Assembly: GCF_900129885.1 (NCBI RefSeq)
Contig: NZ_FQXE01000005.1
Location: 271,959-335,958 of the forward strand
From: Pollutimonas bauzanensis
Lineage (GTDB): Bacteria; Pseudomonadota; Gammaproteobacteria; Burkholderiales; Burkholderiaceae_B
Length of the DNA: 64,000 nucleotides
Direction: 5' to 3'
The notes under the pieces were generated by a model. The model saw nothing but the letters and a program-made list of their open reading frames with translations. It was not told the DNA's origin and searched no databases. How positions within the stretch are numbered: position 1 is the first letter of the stretch; every line of letters begins with the position of its first letter. The position numbers and the translations under genes were made by a program. Positions 44,806 through 54,053 of this stretch are shown here, in pieces.

Positions 44806-45837
44806 ATGAACAATTTTTCAAGCTTTGTTGCGCCGCTGGATGATCTTGCCGTCATCGAAATCGCCGGGCCGGACGCGGCCGGTTTCCTGCATGGGCAGTT
44901 GACCCATGACGTGACGGGCCTGGCGCCCGACCGTGCCCGCCTGGCTGGCTATTGCACGGCCAAGGGGCGGCTGCTGGGCAGCATGGTGCTGTGGCAGGGG
45001 CGCCAGGGCCCGTCCCCCGCCCTGTACGCCATGGTCCGGGCCGACATCGCGCCGGCCCTGGTCAAGCGCCTTTCCATGTTCGTGCTGCGCGCCAAGGCCA
45101 GCTTGCGGCTGACCCGCCTGCGTGTGCTGGGCGTGACGCTGGCCGGCGCGCCCGCCGGCGGGCTGGCCGCGGAATCCGGCCGGCTCCCGGGCGAAGAACT
45201 CATCAAGGAGGCTGCCGTGCTTTCGTCCCAGGCCCGGGCCTGGGACGTGGCGCGGACCAGCGCCGGAAGCTGGATTGCCGCGCCGTCGGCCGGCGCCGAT
45301 ACCGCGCGCTGGTGGTTTGTCCCGGCCGACGCCGACGACGCCGACGACGACGCCGCGCCGGCGCCCGCCATGGCGGGACCGCAGGCGCGGCAGGCCGCCG
45401 ATTGCTGGCGCGCCGCCGACATCGCCGCCGGCCTGCCCTGGATCGAAGCCGCCACGCAGGATGTCTTTATTCCGCAGACGCTCAACCTGGACCTGATCGA
45501 CGCGGTCAGTTTCACCAAGGGCTGCTACCCCGGCCAGGAAGTCGTGGCGCGCAGCCATTACCGCGGCACCGTCAAGCGCCGCATGGCCTATGGCATCGCA
45601 AGCGGCGCCGATGCCGATGCCGGCGGCCCGCTCGCCGGCGTGGACATCTACAATGCCCTCAATCCCGACAGCCCCTGCGGCCGCATCGTCAACGCCGCGC
45701 ATTGCGGCGGCGCTGCCCATGTACTGATGGAAGTGCAACTGGCCGATCTCGGCGGCCCCGATTTCCGCCTGCGGCGGGCCGATGGCCCGGCCATCGAGTT
45801 AATGCCTTTGCCTTATAAGATCAAGGCCGAGGATTGA
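44806..45837 (+). CDS. ygfZ: Folate-binding protein YgfZ (Fe-S cluster repair)
   Basis: 343 residues from the ATG at 44806. An aminomethyltransferase-like fold with LTHDVTGLAPDRARLAGYCT near the start and the invariant KGCYPGQEVVARSHY near residues 238-252, which includes the functional Cys. YgfZ supports assembly or repair of iron-sulfur enzymes such as MiaB with tetrahydrofolate. A stretch rich in Asp and Ala (ADADDADDDAAPAPAMAG, near 175-195) is a low-complexity insertion. Divergent to mltG, as in related genomes. Confidence 0.93.
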   Translation: MNNFSSFVAPLDDLAVIEIAGPDAAGFLHGQLTHDVTGLAPDRARLAGYCTAKGRLLGSMVLWQGRQGPSPALYAMVRADIAPALVKRLSMFVLRAKASLRLTRLRVLGVTLAGAPAGGLAAESGRLPGEELIKEAAVLSSQARAWDVARTSAGSWIAAPSAGADTARWWFVPADADDADDDAAPAPAMAGPQARQAADCWRAADIAAGLPWIEAATQDVFIPQTLNLDLIDAVSFTKGCYPGQEVVARSHYRGTVKRRMAYGIASGADADAGGPLAGVDIYNALNPDSPCGRIVNAAHCGGAAHVLMEVQLADLGGPDFRLRRADGPAIELMPLPYKIKAED

Positions 45838-45879
45838 GGACGGACGGGCAGCCCGGGCCCCGCCAGGATGCGTCCCAGC

Positions 45880-46764
45880 CTATTTTTTGAACAGATTCAA
45901 AATGCTGGAAAAATCCAGCGCGCCGTTGCCTTGCGCGCTATGCATGGAATAAAGGTTGCGCGCCAGCTCGCCCAGGGGCACGGACGCCCTGGCGTTCAGG
46001 GCTGATTCCGCGGCCAGGCCGAGATCCTTGAGCATCAGGTCGACGCCGAAGCCGCCCGCGTACCCATTGGACGCCGGCGCGTGCTCCATCACGCCCGGCC
46101 AAGGGTTGTAGAGTTCGGTGGCCCAGTTGCGGCCGGAGCTCTTGGCGACGATGTCGGACAATACCTTGGGATCCAGCCCGTTGGCGACGCCCAGCGCCAG
46201 CGCCTCGGAGGTGCCGGCCATGAGTATGCCCAGCAGCATGTTGTTGCAGATTTTGGCGACCTGCCCCGCCCCGGCCGCGCCGGCATGGAAGATATTCTTG
46301 CCCATTTTCTCCAGATAGGGCCGGGCCGATTCCAGGTCGGCGGCCGCGCCGCCCACGATAAAGGTCAGCGTGCCGGCGACCGCGCCGCCCGTGCCGCCCG
46401 ATACCGGCGCATCCACCATGCGTATGCCGCGCTCCAGCGCCGCCGCGGCGACCTTGCGGGCCGACTCCGGCGCGATGGTGCTGCATTCCAGGACCAGGGT
46501 GTTGGCGGCGATTTGCGTCAGCAGGCCGGCCTCGCCCAGATACAGCCCTTCCACGTGCTTGCTGGCCGGCAGCATGGAAATCACCACCTCGGCGTCCTTG
46601 ACTGCCGCCGGCGCCGAGGCCGCGGCGCTGGCGCCGGCGTCGGCCAGGACCTTGACGGCGGCGGGCACCAGGTCGAACACGACCAGTTCATGGCCCGCCT
46701 TGACCAGATTCAAGGCCATGGGGCTGCCCATATGGCCCAGGCCGATAAATGCGATGCGACTCAT
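45880..46764 (-). CDS. mmsB: 3-hydroxyisobutyrate dehydrogenase
   Basis: 294 residues. The NAD-binding GLGHMGSPMALNLVKAGH is at residues 7-24, the substrate motif VDAPVSGGTGGAVAGTLTFI near 120, and the catalytic Lys region GAGQVAKICNNMLLG near 168. It oxidises 3-hydroxyisobutyrate to methylmalonate semialdehyde in valine breakdown. It is the last gene of a three-gene operon with an acyl-CoA dehydrogenase and a 3-hydroxyisobutyryl-CoA hydrolase. No mmsA is nearby, so the next step must be encoded elsewhere. Confidence 0.95.
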   Translation of the reverse strand: MSRIAFIGLGHMGSPMALNLVKAGHELVVFDLVPAAVKVLADAGASAAASAPAAVKDAEVVISMLPASKHVEGLYLGEAGLLTQIAANTLVLECSTIAPESARKVAAAALERGIRMVDAPVSGGTGGAVAGTLTFIVGGAAADLESARPYLEKMGKNIFHAGAAGAGQVAKICNNMLLGILMAGTSEALALGVANGLDPKVLSDIVAKSSGRNWATELYNPWPGVMEHAPASNGYAGGFGVDLMLKDLGLAAESALNARASVPLGELARNLYSMHSAQGNGALDFSSILNLFKK

Positions 46765-46810
46765 TTTTTTGTCTCCTGTTTTTCGATGATCGATGTGGTT
46801 TGCGCGAAAA

Positions 46811-47977
46811 CTAAAGTTCGATGCCCGTGGCGTCCATGGGCGCCAGTTCGAGGTCGGCCAATGGGTGCTCGACCGCGTCCGGCCACGGCGCCTGGAAAAA
46901 GCGCTGCACCCAGGCGTCGCTGGCCTGCTCCAGCGTGGCCGGGTTCCATCTGGGCTGCTTGTCCTTGTCTATCAGCAAGGCCCGTATGCCTTCCTGGAAG
47001 TCCCCCTGGACGCCGCATTGCAAGGACACAATATATTCCTGGCGGAGAACATCGGCCAGCGACAGCAGGCGCACGCGATCCAGCAAGGCGAAACACAAGC
47101 GCGCCGAGCCGGGCGAACCGGACAGGAAAGTGCCCGCGGCGCGCTTGAGCCAGGGGTCCTCATGGCCGGCCCAGGCGGCGATATTGGCGCAAATGGCCTC
47201 GAAATCGCCGCCGTCGCAGGCCTGCCTGATCAGCGGATAATGCGTCTGCAGCGGCCCTTGCTGCAACCCGGCGTCGGCCGCCTGCAGCCCAAGCAGCAGG
47301 CGGCCCAGGCCGACGCTGTCTTCGCGCTCGACGCCCGACCAGTGGGCGGACTGTATCCGCGCCAGCAGCTCGTCCCATTTGCCGGAGTCCAGCGTGTAGT
47401 CGGCCAGGCCCAGATAACGGCAGTCGCCGGCTTCCAGTTGCGCGCCGGTCAGGCCCAGGAACAGCCCGGTGCCCCCGGGCAGGCGGGCCAGCATCCACGT
47501 GCCGCCGACGTCCGGAAACAGCCCGATGGAGATTTCCGGCATGGCATAGCGGGTGGTCTGCGTGACCACGCGATGGCTCGCGCCCATCATCAGCCCCACG
47601 CCGCCTCCCATCACGATGCCGTTGCCCCAGCACAATATCGGCTTGGGATAGGTATGGATCTGGTAATCCAGGCGGTACTCGTCGTCGAAGAATCTGCGCG
47701 CGTAGGTGTTGCGCCATGCCTGGCCGCTGGTGTTTTCCTGCATGGCCTTGTACAGGCCGTGCAGGTCGCCGCCCGCGCAAAACGCTTTTTCACCGGCGCC
47801 CCTGAGCACGACCAGGACGATGGATTCGTCGGCTTGCCAGACGCTCAACTGTTCGGCCAGCAGATTGCACATGTCCAGCGACAGGCCGTTGAGCGTTTGC
47901 GGGCTGTTCAAGGTGGCCACGCCGACCTTCTTGTGATTGGCGGCGTCCAGGACCTCGAATAAGACTGGGGAATTCAT
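46811..47977 (-). CDS. 3-hydroxyisobutyryl-CoA hydrolase (crotonase fold)
   Basis: 388 residues from the ATG at 47977, overlapping the upstream gene by 4 bp. Crotonase motifs are AGEKAFCAGGDLHGLYKAM near residue 65 and ILCWGNGIVMGGGVGLMMGA near 115, with AMPEISIGLFPDVGGTWMLA near 140. The Glu in MPE and Asp in PDVGG are the family catalytic pair. The length and C-terminal extension mark HIBCH and not plain enoyl-CoA hydratase. It releases 3-hydroxyisobutyrate for MmsB, encoded next. Confidence 0.92.
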   Translation of the reverse strand: MNSPVLFEVLDAANHKKVGVATLNSPQTLNGLSLDMCNLLAEQLSVWQADESIVLVVLRGAGEKAFCAGGDLHGLYKAMQENTSGQAWRNTYARRFFDDEYRLDYQIHTYPKPILCWGNGIVMGGGVGLMMGASHRVVTQTTRYAMPEISIGLFPDVGGTWMLARLPGGTGLFLGLTGAQLEAGDCRYLGLADYTLDSGKWDELLARIQSAHWSGVEREDSVGLGRLLLGLQAADAGLQQGPLQTHYPLIRQACDGGDFEAICANIAAWAGHEDPWLKRAAGTFLSGSPGSARLCFALLDRVRLLSLADVLRQEYIVSLQCGVQGDFQEGIRALLIDKDKQPRWNPATLEQASDAWVQRFFQAPWPDAVEHPLADLELAPMDATGIEL

Positions 47978-49128
47978 CGGATATCGGCTCCTTTGTCGAG
48001 CAGCTGGCGCGCGATGATCACGCGCATGATTTCGTTGGTTCCTTCGAGGATCTGGTGCACGCGCGTATCGCGCACCAGCCGCTCCAGCGGGTAGTCCTTG
48101 AGGTAGCCGTAGCCGCCGTGGATCTGCTGGGCGTCCAGGCAAACCTGGAAACAGAGATCGGTGGCCAGGCGCTTGGCCATGGCGCAATAGGTGGCCGCCT
48201 GCTCATCGCCGTCGTCCAGCTTGGCGGCGGCCAGGCGCACCATCTGGCGCGAAGCCACGATATGGGTCAGCATATCGGCAAGCTTGAACTGCAGGGCCTG
48301 GAAACTGGCCAGGGGCTGCCCGAACTGCTTGCGTTCGCCCATATAGCGCCTGGCTGCGTCGTATGCGCCCTGCGCGGCCCCGACCGAGCAGGTGGCGATA
48401 TTGATGCGGCCGCCGTCCAGGCCTTTCATGGCGAACTTGAAGCCTTCGCCTTCATTGCCCAGCAGGTTTCCGGCGGGGATCTCCGCGTTGTCGAAGACCA
48501 CCGGGCGCGTCGACTGGCTGTTCCAGCCCATCTTGTCTTCCTTGCGGCCGTAGGTGACGCCCGGCGTGTCGGCGGGCACGACAAAGGCCGAGATGCCCTT
48601 GGGCCCCGCGCCGCCCGTGCGCGCCATGACCACCAGGACGTCGGTGTCGCCGGCGCCGGAAATGAAGGCCTTGGCGCCATTGAGCACATAGGCGTCGCCG
48701 CGCTTTTCCGCGCGGGTCGACAAGGACGCCGCATCGGACCCGGCGCCGGGTTCGGTCAGGCAATAGGAGGCGAGCTTTTCGCCGGCCGCCAGCGCGGGCC
48801 CCCAGGCCTCGCGCACCGCCGCAGTGGCCCAGGACCCTATCATCCATGTCGCCATGTTGTGTATGGTCAGGAAGGCCGTCGTGGATGGGTCGCAGGCGGC
48901 CATTTCCTCGAACACCAGCGTGGCGTCCAGGCGCGGCAAGCCCAGGCCGCCTATCGATTCGGGCGCATAGATGCCGCAAAAGCCCAGGGCGCCGGCGCGC
49001 GCGAATGCCTCGCGCGGAAACTGGCATTCGGCATCCCAGCGCGCGGCATGCGGTTCGAGCTCGCCTATGGCGAAATCGCGGGCCGCCTGCGCGAATGCCT
49101 GTTGTTCATCGCTTAGCCGAAAATCCAT
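47974..49128 (-). CDS. Acyl-CoA dehydrogenase, probable isobutyryl-CoA dehydrogenase
   Basis: 384 residues from the ATG at 49128. The motifs YCLTEPGAGSDAAS (FAD) near residue 128, FISGAGDTDVLVVMART, and KQFGQPLASFQALQFKLADM near 275 are typical. The catalytic Glu is in HQILEGTNEIMRVIIARQLL near residue 363. The position before a 3-hydroxyisobutyryl-CoA hydrolase and MmsB indicates isobutyryl-CoA as substrate (valine pathway). An enoyl-CoA hydratase step is not encoded here. A perfect palindrome lies 89 bp upstream. Confidence 0.92.
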   Translation of the reverse strand: MDFRLSDEQQAFAQAARDFAIGELEPHAARWDAECQFPREAFARAGALGFCGIYAPESIGGLGLPRLDATLVFEEMAACDPSTTAFLTIHNMATWMIGSWATAAVREAWGPALAAGEKLASYCLTEPGAGSDAASLSTRAEKRGDAYVLNGAKAFISGAGDTDVLVVMARTGGAGPKGISAFVVPADTPGVTYGRKEDKMGWNSQSTRPVVFDNAEIPAGNLLGNEGEGFKFAMKGLDGGRINIATCSVGAAQGAYDAARRYMGERKQFGQPLASFQALQFKLADMLTHIVASRQMVRLAAAKLDDGDEQAATYCAMAKRLATDLCFQVCLDAQQIHGGYGYLKDYPLERLVRDTRVHQILEGTNEIMRVIIARQLLDKGADIR

Positions 49129-49216
49129 GATGGTGTCGTCTCCTGTGCATCGCAAGCTGCTTGCCAGCTTACCTTTTATAGTTGCGCTCCACCATAGCGC
49201 ATTGCGAATTATGGTG

Positions 49217-49234
49217 TTGTCATATGCATGACAA
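49217..49234. promoter_or_regulatory. Perfect 7-4-7 palindrome upstream of the valine operon
   Basis: TTGTCATATGCATGACAA consists of two 7-base arms around ATGC. It lies 89 bp before the acyl-CoA dehydrogenase start and 10 bp from the rnfH stop. It looks like a dimer-binding operator; no adjacent regulator gene identifies the protein. On the minus strand it has no T-run, so it is not read as a terminator for rnfH. Confidence 0.6.
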
Positions 49235-49243
49235 TCGTTTTGT

Positions 49244-49612
49244 TCAGGGCTCCAGCAATCCGGCCGCGATTTTCGCCTTGCGCCGCTTGGGCCGGTTGCG
49301 CGGCTTGGTCATGAAGGCCTTGCGATGCAGGGCGCGGCGCTGCCGCGACTCCATGGGATCGAAAGTCAAGGGGCGGTAGATCTCGATGCGGTCGCCGTCG
49401 GCGAGGATACGATCGGCCCCGCAGGCCTGCCCGTATATGCCCAGCGCCGGCGCATCGGATGGATAGTCGGGAAAAAGCCGGGAGAAGCCGCTGGCCTGGA
49501 TCGCCTGGCCCACGGTGGCGCCGGCGGGCAGTTGCAGATCGGCCCGCCAGACGGAGCCCGGCTCGGCGTAGACCACTTGCACCGCGATGGCGACTTTTTC
49601 TTCAGGCATCAT
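49244..49612 (-). CDS. rnfH: RnfH family (UPF0125) ubiquitin-like protein
   Basis: 122 residues. The beta-grasp fold motifs VQVVYAEPGSVWRADLQLP and GDRIEIYRPLTFDPMESRQR are characteristic. The function of RnfH is not settled; it is often found beside RatA and SmpB, as here. The tail is rich in Arg and Lys (KPRNRPKRRKAK). The start overlaps the ratA stop by 4 bp. Confidence 0.94.
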   Translation of the reverse strand: MMPEEKVAIAVQVVYAEPGSVWRADLQLPAGATVGQAIQASGFSRLFPDYPSDAPALGIYGQACGADRILADGDRIEIYRPLTFDPMESRQRRALHRKAFMTKPRNRPKRRKAKIAAGLLEP

Positions 49613-50043
49613 TCCCCATACACCGCCTGGGCGCGCTGAGTAAAGGAATCGATAAAGCTGGTGGCGATCCGGTTGAATATGGGCCCGACCACCGCCTCGA
49701 GCGCGCGGCTGGAAAAGGCGTATTCCATGATGTACACCACCTTGCAGGCATTTTCGTCGAGTTCGTGGAATTCCCAGTTCCCTGTCAGGGTCGAGAATGG
49801 GCCGTTGATCAGATGGAAGGTAATGAGGCGGGGATAATCGTGATCGTTGCGGGTGGTGAAGGTTTGCTTGACGCCGGCAATGCTGATGGTTATGGACGCT
49901 TCCATCCCCCTTTCGTCATGCCTGTGCACGGTGGTGCCGCCGCACCAAGGCATGAATTCGGGATACTTGGCCACATCGGCGACCAAGTCAAACATTTGCG
50001 CGCGGCTGTAGGGAACGAGGACGGAACGCTGGACGGTATGCAT
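49609..50043 (-). CDS. ratA: RatA/COQ10-family START-domain protein
   Basis: 144 residues. The motifs MHTVQRSVLVPYSRAQMFDL, VADVAKYPEFMPWCGG and FHLINGPFSTLTGNWEF mark the RatA/COQ10 family. In E. coli RatA has been reported to block ribosome subunit joining, and homologues bind ubiquinone; both roles are debated. It is divergent from smpB with 57 bp between and coupled to rnfH by a 4-bp overlap, the conserved smpB-ratA-rnfH arrangement. Confidence 0.94.
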   Translation of the reverse strand: MHTVQRSVLVPYSRAQMFDLVADVAKYPEFMPWCGGTTVHRHDERGMEASITISIAGVKQTFTTRNDHDYPRLITFHLINGPFSTLTGNWEFHELDENACKVVYIMEYAFSSRALEAVVGPIFNRIATSFIDSFTQRAQAVYGE

Positions 50044-50100
50044 TGAAAGTAGTTAATGGATAGAATGTACTGATTTTACAGCCTACAACCGAATTGATTC

Positions 50101-50553
50101 ATGAGCATTGTCGATAACCGCAAAGCAACGCACGATTACTTTATTGAAGACCGCTACGAGGCGGGTCTCGTGCTTGAAGGCTGGGAGGTAAAAGCCATAC
50201 GCGCCGGTCACGTACAGCTCAAGGAAAGCTACGTCATCGTGCGCGATGGCGCGTTATGGATCATAGGCATGCACATCAGCCCCTTGCCCACCGCCTCCAC
50301 CCATATACACCCGAACGCCACGCGCACCCGCAAACTGTTGCTGCACGCCGAAGAAATCGGCAAGCTCATCGGCAAGGTGGAGCAGCGCGGCTATACATTG
50401 GTGCCACTTAACCTGCATTACAAGAATGGGCGCATCAAGCTTGACTTCGGCCTGGGCCGCGGCAAGAAGCTGCACGACAAGCGCGACGTGGCGCGCGACA
50501 AGGACTGGGAGCGCGAAAAAGAGCGCCTCATGAAGCACGATACCCGAGGCTGA
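50101..50553 (+). CDS. smpB: SsrA-binding protein SmpB
   Basis: 150 residues. The motifs [35 protein letters not shown], and the C-terminal [19 protein letters not shown], which mimics the tRNA anticodon arm with tmRNA, are intact. SmpB and tmRNA rescue stalled ribosomes. Its last 26 bp overlap the end of the convergent ogt gene. Confidence 0.97.
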   Translation: MSIVDNRKATHDYFIEDRYEAGLVLEGWEVKAIRAGHVQLKESYVIVRDGALWIIGMHISPLPTASTHIHPNATRTRKLLLHAEEIGKLIGKVEQRGYTLVPLNLHYKNGRIKLDFGLGRGKKLHDKRDVARDKDWEREKERLMKHDTRG

Positions 50554-51250
50554 AGCCTTCCAGCTCCAGTAGCGCAAACTTGCGCTCCAGCCCTCCGCTA
50601 TAGCCTGTCAGGGTGCCGGCGCCGCCCAGGACCCGGTGGCAGGGAATGATGATAGCGATCGGGTTGCGCCCGACAGCCGTGCCCACCGGCCGCCCATGCC
50701 GCGGGGTGAGCCCGGCCGCGCGCGCGACTTCGCCATAAGACACCGACTGGCCATAGGGTATGGCGAGCAAGGCGTGCCATACTTTCTTCTGGAAATCAGT
50801 GCCTTCGGCAGCCAGGGGGAGCGTGAATGCCTTGCGTTCGCCGCGGAAATACTCGCGCAGCTCTCGTTGCGCGCGCTCAAAAAGCGCTTCGACGGCATGC
50901 GGCGTGCCGTCCTGCATGAATGTCAGGGCATCATGGGCGCCGCCGGCCGCGCCGCACAGCGTCCGGCTGGCTTGGCCGGGGAATGGCGCGCCGCCCGCGG
51001 CGCCCGTCCTGGCCAGGTTGGCCGGCCCGAACAGGCCGCCGCCGGCCGCCATGCGCGCCTTGAAATTTTTTATGGCGACGCCGGACATCAGGCCCGCGGT
51101 GGGGTCTTTTGCCTGCGGCGCAGGCGGGGGCAAGCCGTCGAGCGGCGGGCAGTCTTTCTGGCCGATGAAATACAGCCCCGTCAGGCCGGCGCCATCGGAG
51201 GCAAGCAGGATGCGCCCCAGGCCGGAAGACATCTGCGCGTAAAACGCCAT
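50528..51250 (-). CDS. ogt: O6-methylguanine-DNA methyltransferase (Ogt-type) with internal insertion
   Basis: 240 residues from the ATG at 51250; the longer upstream frame is an antisense shadow of ndh. The C-terminal active-site block is [13 protein letters not shown] with acceptor Cys204, preceded by the recognition helix region [24 protein letters not shown]. Ogt proteins are usually about 160-180 residues. Here about 65 Pro/Gly/Ala-rich residues (near 40-110) separate the N-terminal strand block from [18 protein letters not shown]. The insertion is in frame and the gene is intact. It repairs alkylated bases by self-methylation. Confidence 0.92.
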   Translation of the reverse strand: MAFYAQMSSGLGRILLASDGAGLTGLYFIGQKDCPPLDGLPPPAPQAKDPTAGLMSGVAIKNFKARMAAGGGLFGPANLARTGAAGGAPFPGQASRTLCGAAGGAHDALTFMQDGTPHAVEALFERAQRELREYFRGERKAFTLPLAAEGTDFQKKVWHALLAIPYGQSVSYGEVARAAGLTPRHGRPVGTAVGRNPIAIIIPCHRVLGGAGTLTGYSGGLERKFALLELEGFSLGYRAS

Positions 51251-51264
51251 ATCATTCACCTCAT

Positions 51265-52575
51265 CTAATGCAGCTTGACGCGCGGACGCCCCCGTTTCAT
51301 CAGCAGCCGGCCGACGGCCAGAGACGCGGTGCGGGCAAAGCCCAGGATGGCCAGATGATGCATCAAATGCAGGCTCATGTACATGAGCCGCGCAAGCAGC
51401 CCTTGCACGAACCAGTTTTTCCCGGTGAGCACGCCCATCAGGCTGCCCACGCCGCGGCTGTGGCCCACGGAAACCAGGGAGCCATGGTCGCGAAAGCGGA
51501 AGGCGCGCTGGCTGATTTCCTTGCCCTGGATGCGCTCGGCCATGATGGGCAACAGGAAGGCGGCCTGCTGGTGGGCGACCTGCGCCTTGGCCGGCAGAAA
51601 CTGGCCCTCCTGGTCCCAGGGCACCTGGGCGCAGTCGCCCATGGCGAAGACGGCGGGGTCGGCGCTGCGCAAATTGCTGTCGACGACAAGCTGGTTGACG
51701 CGGTTGCAGTCCAGCCGCAGTTGCTTGAGGAAGGCCGGGGCTTCGATGCCCGCCGCCCATACGCACAGGTCGACCGGGTAGCGCGTGCCCTGCGCGTCGT
51801 ACAGGGCGTCGGCCTCGACCCGGGCGACCCGGACCGACGTCTTCACCGCTATGCCCCGGTCCAGCAATAGCTGCCGCGCCGCCGCCGACATTTTTTCCGG
51901 CAAGGCCGACAGTATCCTGTCGGCGCCTTCGAGCAGCGTGATCTGGATGTCTTTCTGCGGGTCCAGGCTGTTGAGCCCGTAGAAAACCGCGTCGGCGCAG
52001 GCTTCCCGCAGTTCCGCCGCAAGCTCGACGCCGGTGGCGCCGCCGCCGACTATGCCGATATTCAAGGCATAATCCACCTGCTCCGCCTTTTTCCGGTTGG
52101 CCGTGACCAGTTCATGCAGCAGCCTGAGCCGGAACCGCTCCGCCTCGGCCGTCGAATCCAGCGCAATGGCGAATTCGGCGGCGCCCGGCGTGCCGAAGAA
52201 ATTGGATTTGCTGCCCACCGCCAGCACCAGGGTGTCGTAGCGCAGGCTGCGCGCCGGGAATACCTCCACCTGCTGATCGGAAAATACCGGTTTCAGCTGT
52301 ATCAGCCGCGCGTCGCGATCGACGTGCGTCACCTCGCCGAAAATGAAGGTGTAGCCCTTGTCCTTGGCCAGCATGAAATACGACAGCCCCTCCCGGTGTA
52401 TGTCCAGGGTGCCCGCGGCCACCTCATGCAGGGAAGGCTTCCAGATATGGTCGCCCGCCTTGTCGACCAGATACACATGCTGCGGCCCGAACTTGCGGCC
52501 CAGCTTGGCGGCCAGTTCCAGCCCTCCGGCGCCCCCGCCGACGATCACTACCCGGTGCGCTTCGGTTTGTGTCAT
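51265..52575 (-). CDS. ndh: Type II NADH dehydrogenase (NDH-2)
   Basis: 436 residues. The FAD motif RVVIVGGGAGGLELAAKLG is at residues 8-26 and the NADH motif NIGIVGGGATGVELAAEL near 175. FAMGDCAQVPWDQEGQFLPA near 310 and a membrane-binding C-terminus (GLLARLMYMSLHLMHHLAI) complete it. It passes electrons from NADH to quinone without pumping protons. It ends 15 bp from ogt and stands 41 bp from the efflux operon downstream in the map, on the same strand. Confidence 0.96.
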   Translation of the reverse strand: MTQTEAHRVVIVGGGAGGLELAAKLGRKFGPQHVYLVDKAGDHIWKPSLHEVAAGTLDIHREGLSYFMLAKDKGYTFIFGEVTHVDRDARLIQLKPVFSDQQVEVFPARSLRYDTLVLAVGSKSNFFGTPGAAEFAIALDSTAEAERFRLRLLHELVTANRKKAEQVDYALNIGIVGGGATGVELAAELREACADAVFYGLNSLDPQKDIQITLLEGADRILSALPEKMSAAARQLLLDRGIAVKTSVRVARVEADALYDAQGTRYPVDLCVWAAGIEAPAFLKQLRLDCNRVNQLVVDSNLRSADPAVFAMGDCAQVPWDQEGQFLPAKAQVAHQQAAFLLPIMAERIQGKEISQRAFRFRDHGSLVSVGHSRGVGSLMGVLTGKNWFVQGLLARLMYMSLHLMHHLAILGFARTASLAVGRLLMKRGRPRVKLH

Positions 52576-52615
52576 TGTTTCTTCCTTTGCCGTTCAAGCC
52601 TGCCTTGGCGCGGCA

Positions 52616-54052
52616 TCAGCGCGCCTGGCTGGCGGGCGCATCGTTCCAGCCTCCGCCCAAGGCTTTGTACAGGGTAACGTGGTTACTGTTCTTGGCCAGG
52701 CGCAAGGTGATCAGGTCCTGCTGCGCCGCATACAGGCTGCGCTGCGCATCCAGCACATTCAGGTAGCTGTCCACGCCGCTGCGGAACCGCGCCTCGGACA
52801 AGACATGATTATCGGCCCAAGCGTCGACCAGCGCCACTTGCGCGCTGAGCTGTTCATCTAAAGTACCACGTTGCGCCAGCCCGTCGGCCACTTCCGTGAA
52901 GGCGCTCTGGATCGCCTTTTCGTACTGGGCGAGCGCGATATCGCGCTCGACCTCGGATGCCTCCAGGTTGGCGCGGTTGCGGCCTCCTTCAAAGATGGGC
53001 AGATCGAGCTGCGGCATGAAGCTCCAGAAGCCGCTGCCCCCGGCGAACAGGCCGGACAAGGCGCTGCTTGTCGTGCCGGCCGAAGCCGTCAGGCTGATCC
53101 GCGGGAAAAAGGCGGCCCGCGCGGCGCCTATATTGGCGTTGGCGGCCCGCAGCAGGCGCTCGGCCTGCTGCACGTCGGGACGCCTTTGCAGCACCTCGGA
53201 TGGCAGCCCGGCGCCCAGTTGCGCGAGCGTAACTTTGTCGTCGCTTTGCGATGCCGGCAGCAGTTCCTCGGGAATACCGCCGCCGGCGAGCAGGACCAGC
53301 GCATTCCTGTCCTGGGCTATCTGGCTGGTGAATTGCGCGACGTCGACGCGGGCCGACTCGACCAGGGTTTGCGCCTGGCGCAGGGCCAGCATCGAGGCCG
53401 CGCCAAGTTCGTGGCTGCGGCGCGTCAGCGCATAGGACTTTTTCCGGTTTTCCAGCGTCCGCGCAGCCAGTTGCAAGCGTTCCTGGTCGGCGCCCAAGGC
53501 CAGATAAGCATGGGCCAATTCCGCCACGAGCGAGATCTGGACCGTATTGCGCGAGGCCTGCGTGGCCAGGTAGCGCTGCAGGGCTTCGTCTTTCAGGCTG
53601 CGCACCCGTCCGAACAAGTCCAGTTCGTAAGCGCTCATGCCCACGCCGGCGCTGTATTGGCGGCTTGCGCCGGCCTCGCCGCTGGCGGACAGGTCCGCCG
53701 GCAGGCGCTGGCTGGCGGCGGAGCCGGAAATGCCCACCGATGGGAACATATCGGCCCGCTGGATGCGGTATTGGGCTCTCGCCAAGTCGATATTCAAGGC
53801 GGCGACCCGCAAGTCGCGGTTGTTTTCGAGCGCCATGGCGACCAGCCGGCGCAGTTTGTCGTCGACAATGAACTGCTGCCAGGCGATGTCCGCCGCGCCC
53901 GGCGCCTGCGGCGAGGCCGGCTGGCCATAGGCCGGCCCGCTCGGCCAGTCGCCGGATACCGGCAAGGCCGGCCGTTCGTAATCGGGAGCCAGGCTGGCGC
54001 AGCCGGCAAGCAGCATGGCGGCGGCCATCGCGGCCAGGGATAGGGATTTCAT
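52616..54052 (-). CDS. Outer-membrane efflux lipoprotein (OprM/NodT family)
   Basis: 478 residues with a lipobox LLAGC (Cys18). Two OEP repeats form the TolC-like trimeric channel; characteristic blocks are [20 protein letters not shown] and [20 protein letters not shown], with [12 protein letters not shown]. It is the exit duct for the RND pump encoded just upstream (1 bp gap). Substrate specificity cannot be read from sequence. Confidence 0.95.
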   Translation of the reverse strand: MKSLSLAAMAAAMLLAGCASLAPDYERPALPVSGDWPSGPAYGQPASPQAPGAADIAWQQFIVDDKLRRLVAMALENNRDLRVAALNIDLARAQYRIQRADMFPSVGISGSAASQRLPADLSASGEAGASRQYSAGVGMSAYELDLFGRVRSLKDEALQRYLATQASRNTVQISLVAELAHAYLALGADQERLQLAARTLENRKKSYALTRRSHELGAASMLALRQAQTLVESARVDVAQFTSQIAQDRNALVLLAGGGIPEELLPASQSDDKVTLAQLGAGLPSEVLQRRPDVQQAERLLRAANANIGAARAAFFPRISLTASAGTTSSALSGLFAGGSGFWSFMPQLDLPIFEGGRNRANLEASEVERDIALAQYEKAIQSAFTEVADGLAQRGTLDEQLSAQVALVDAWADNHVLSEARFRSGVDSYLNVLDAQRSLYAAQQDLITLRLAKNSNHVTLYKALGGGWNDAPASQAR

Positions 54053-54053
54053 G

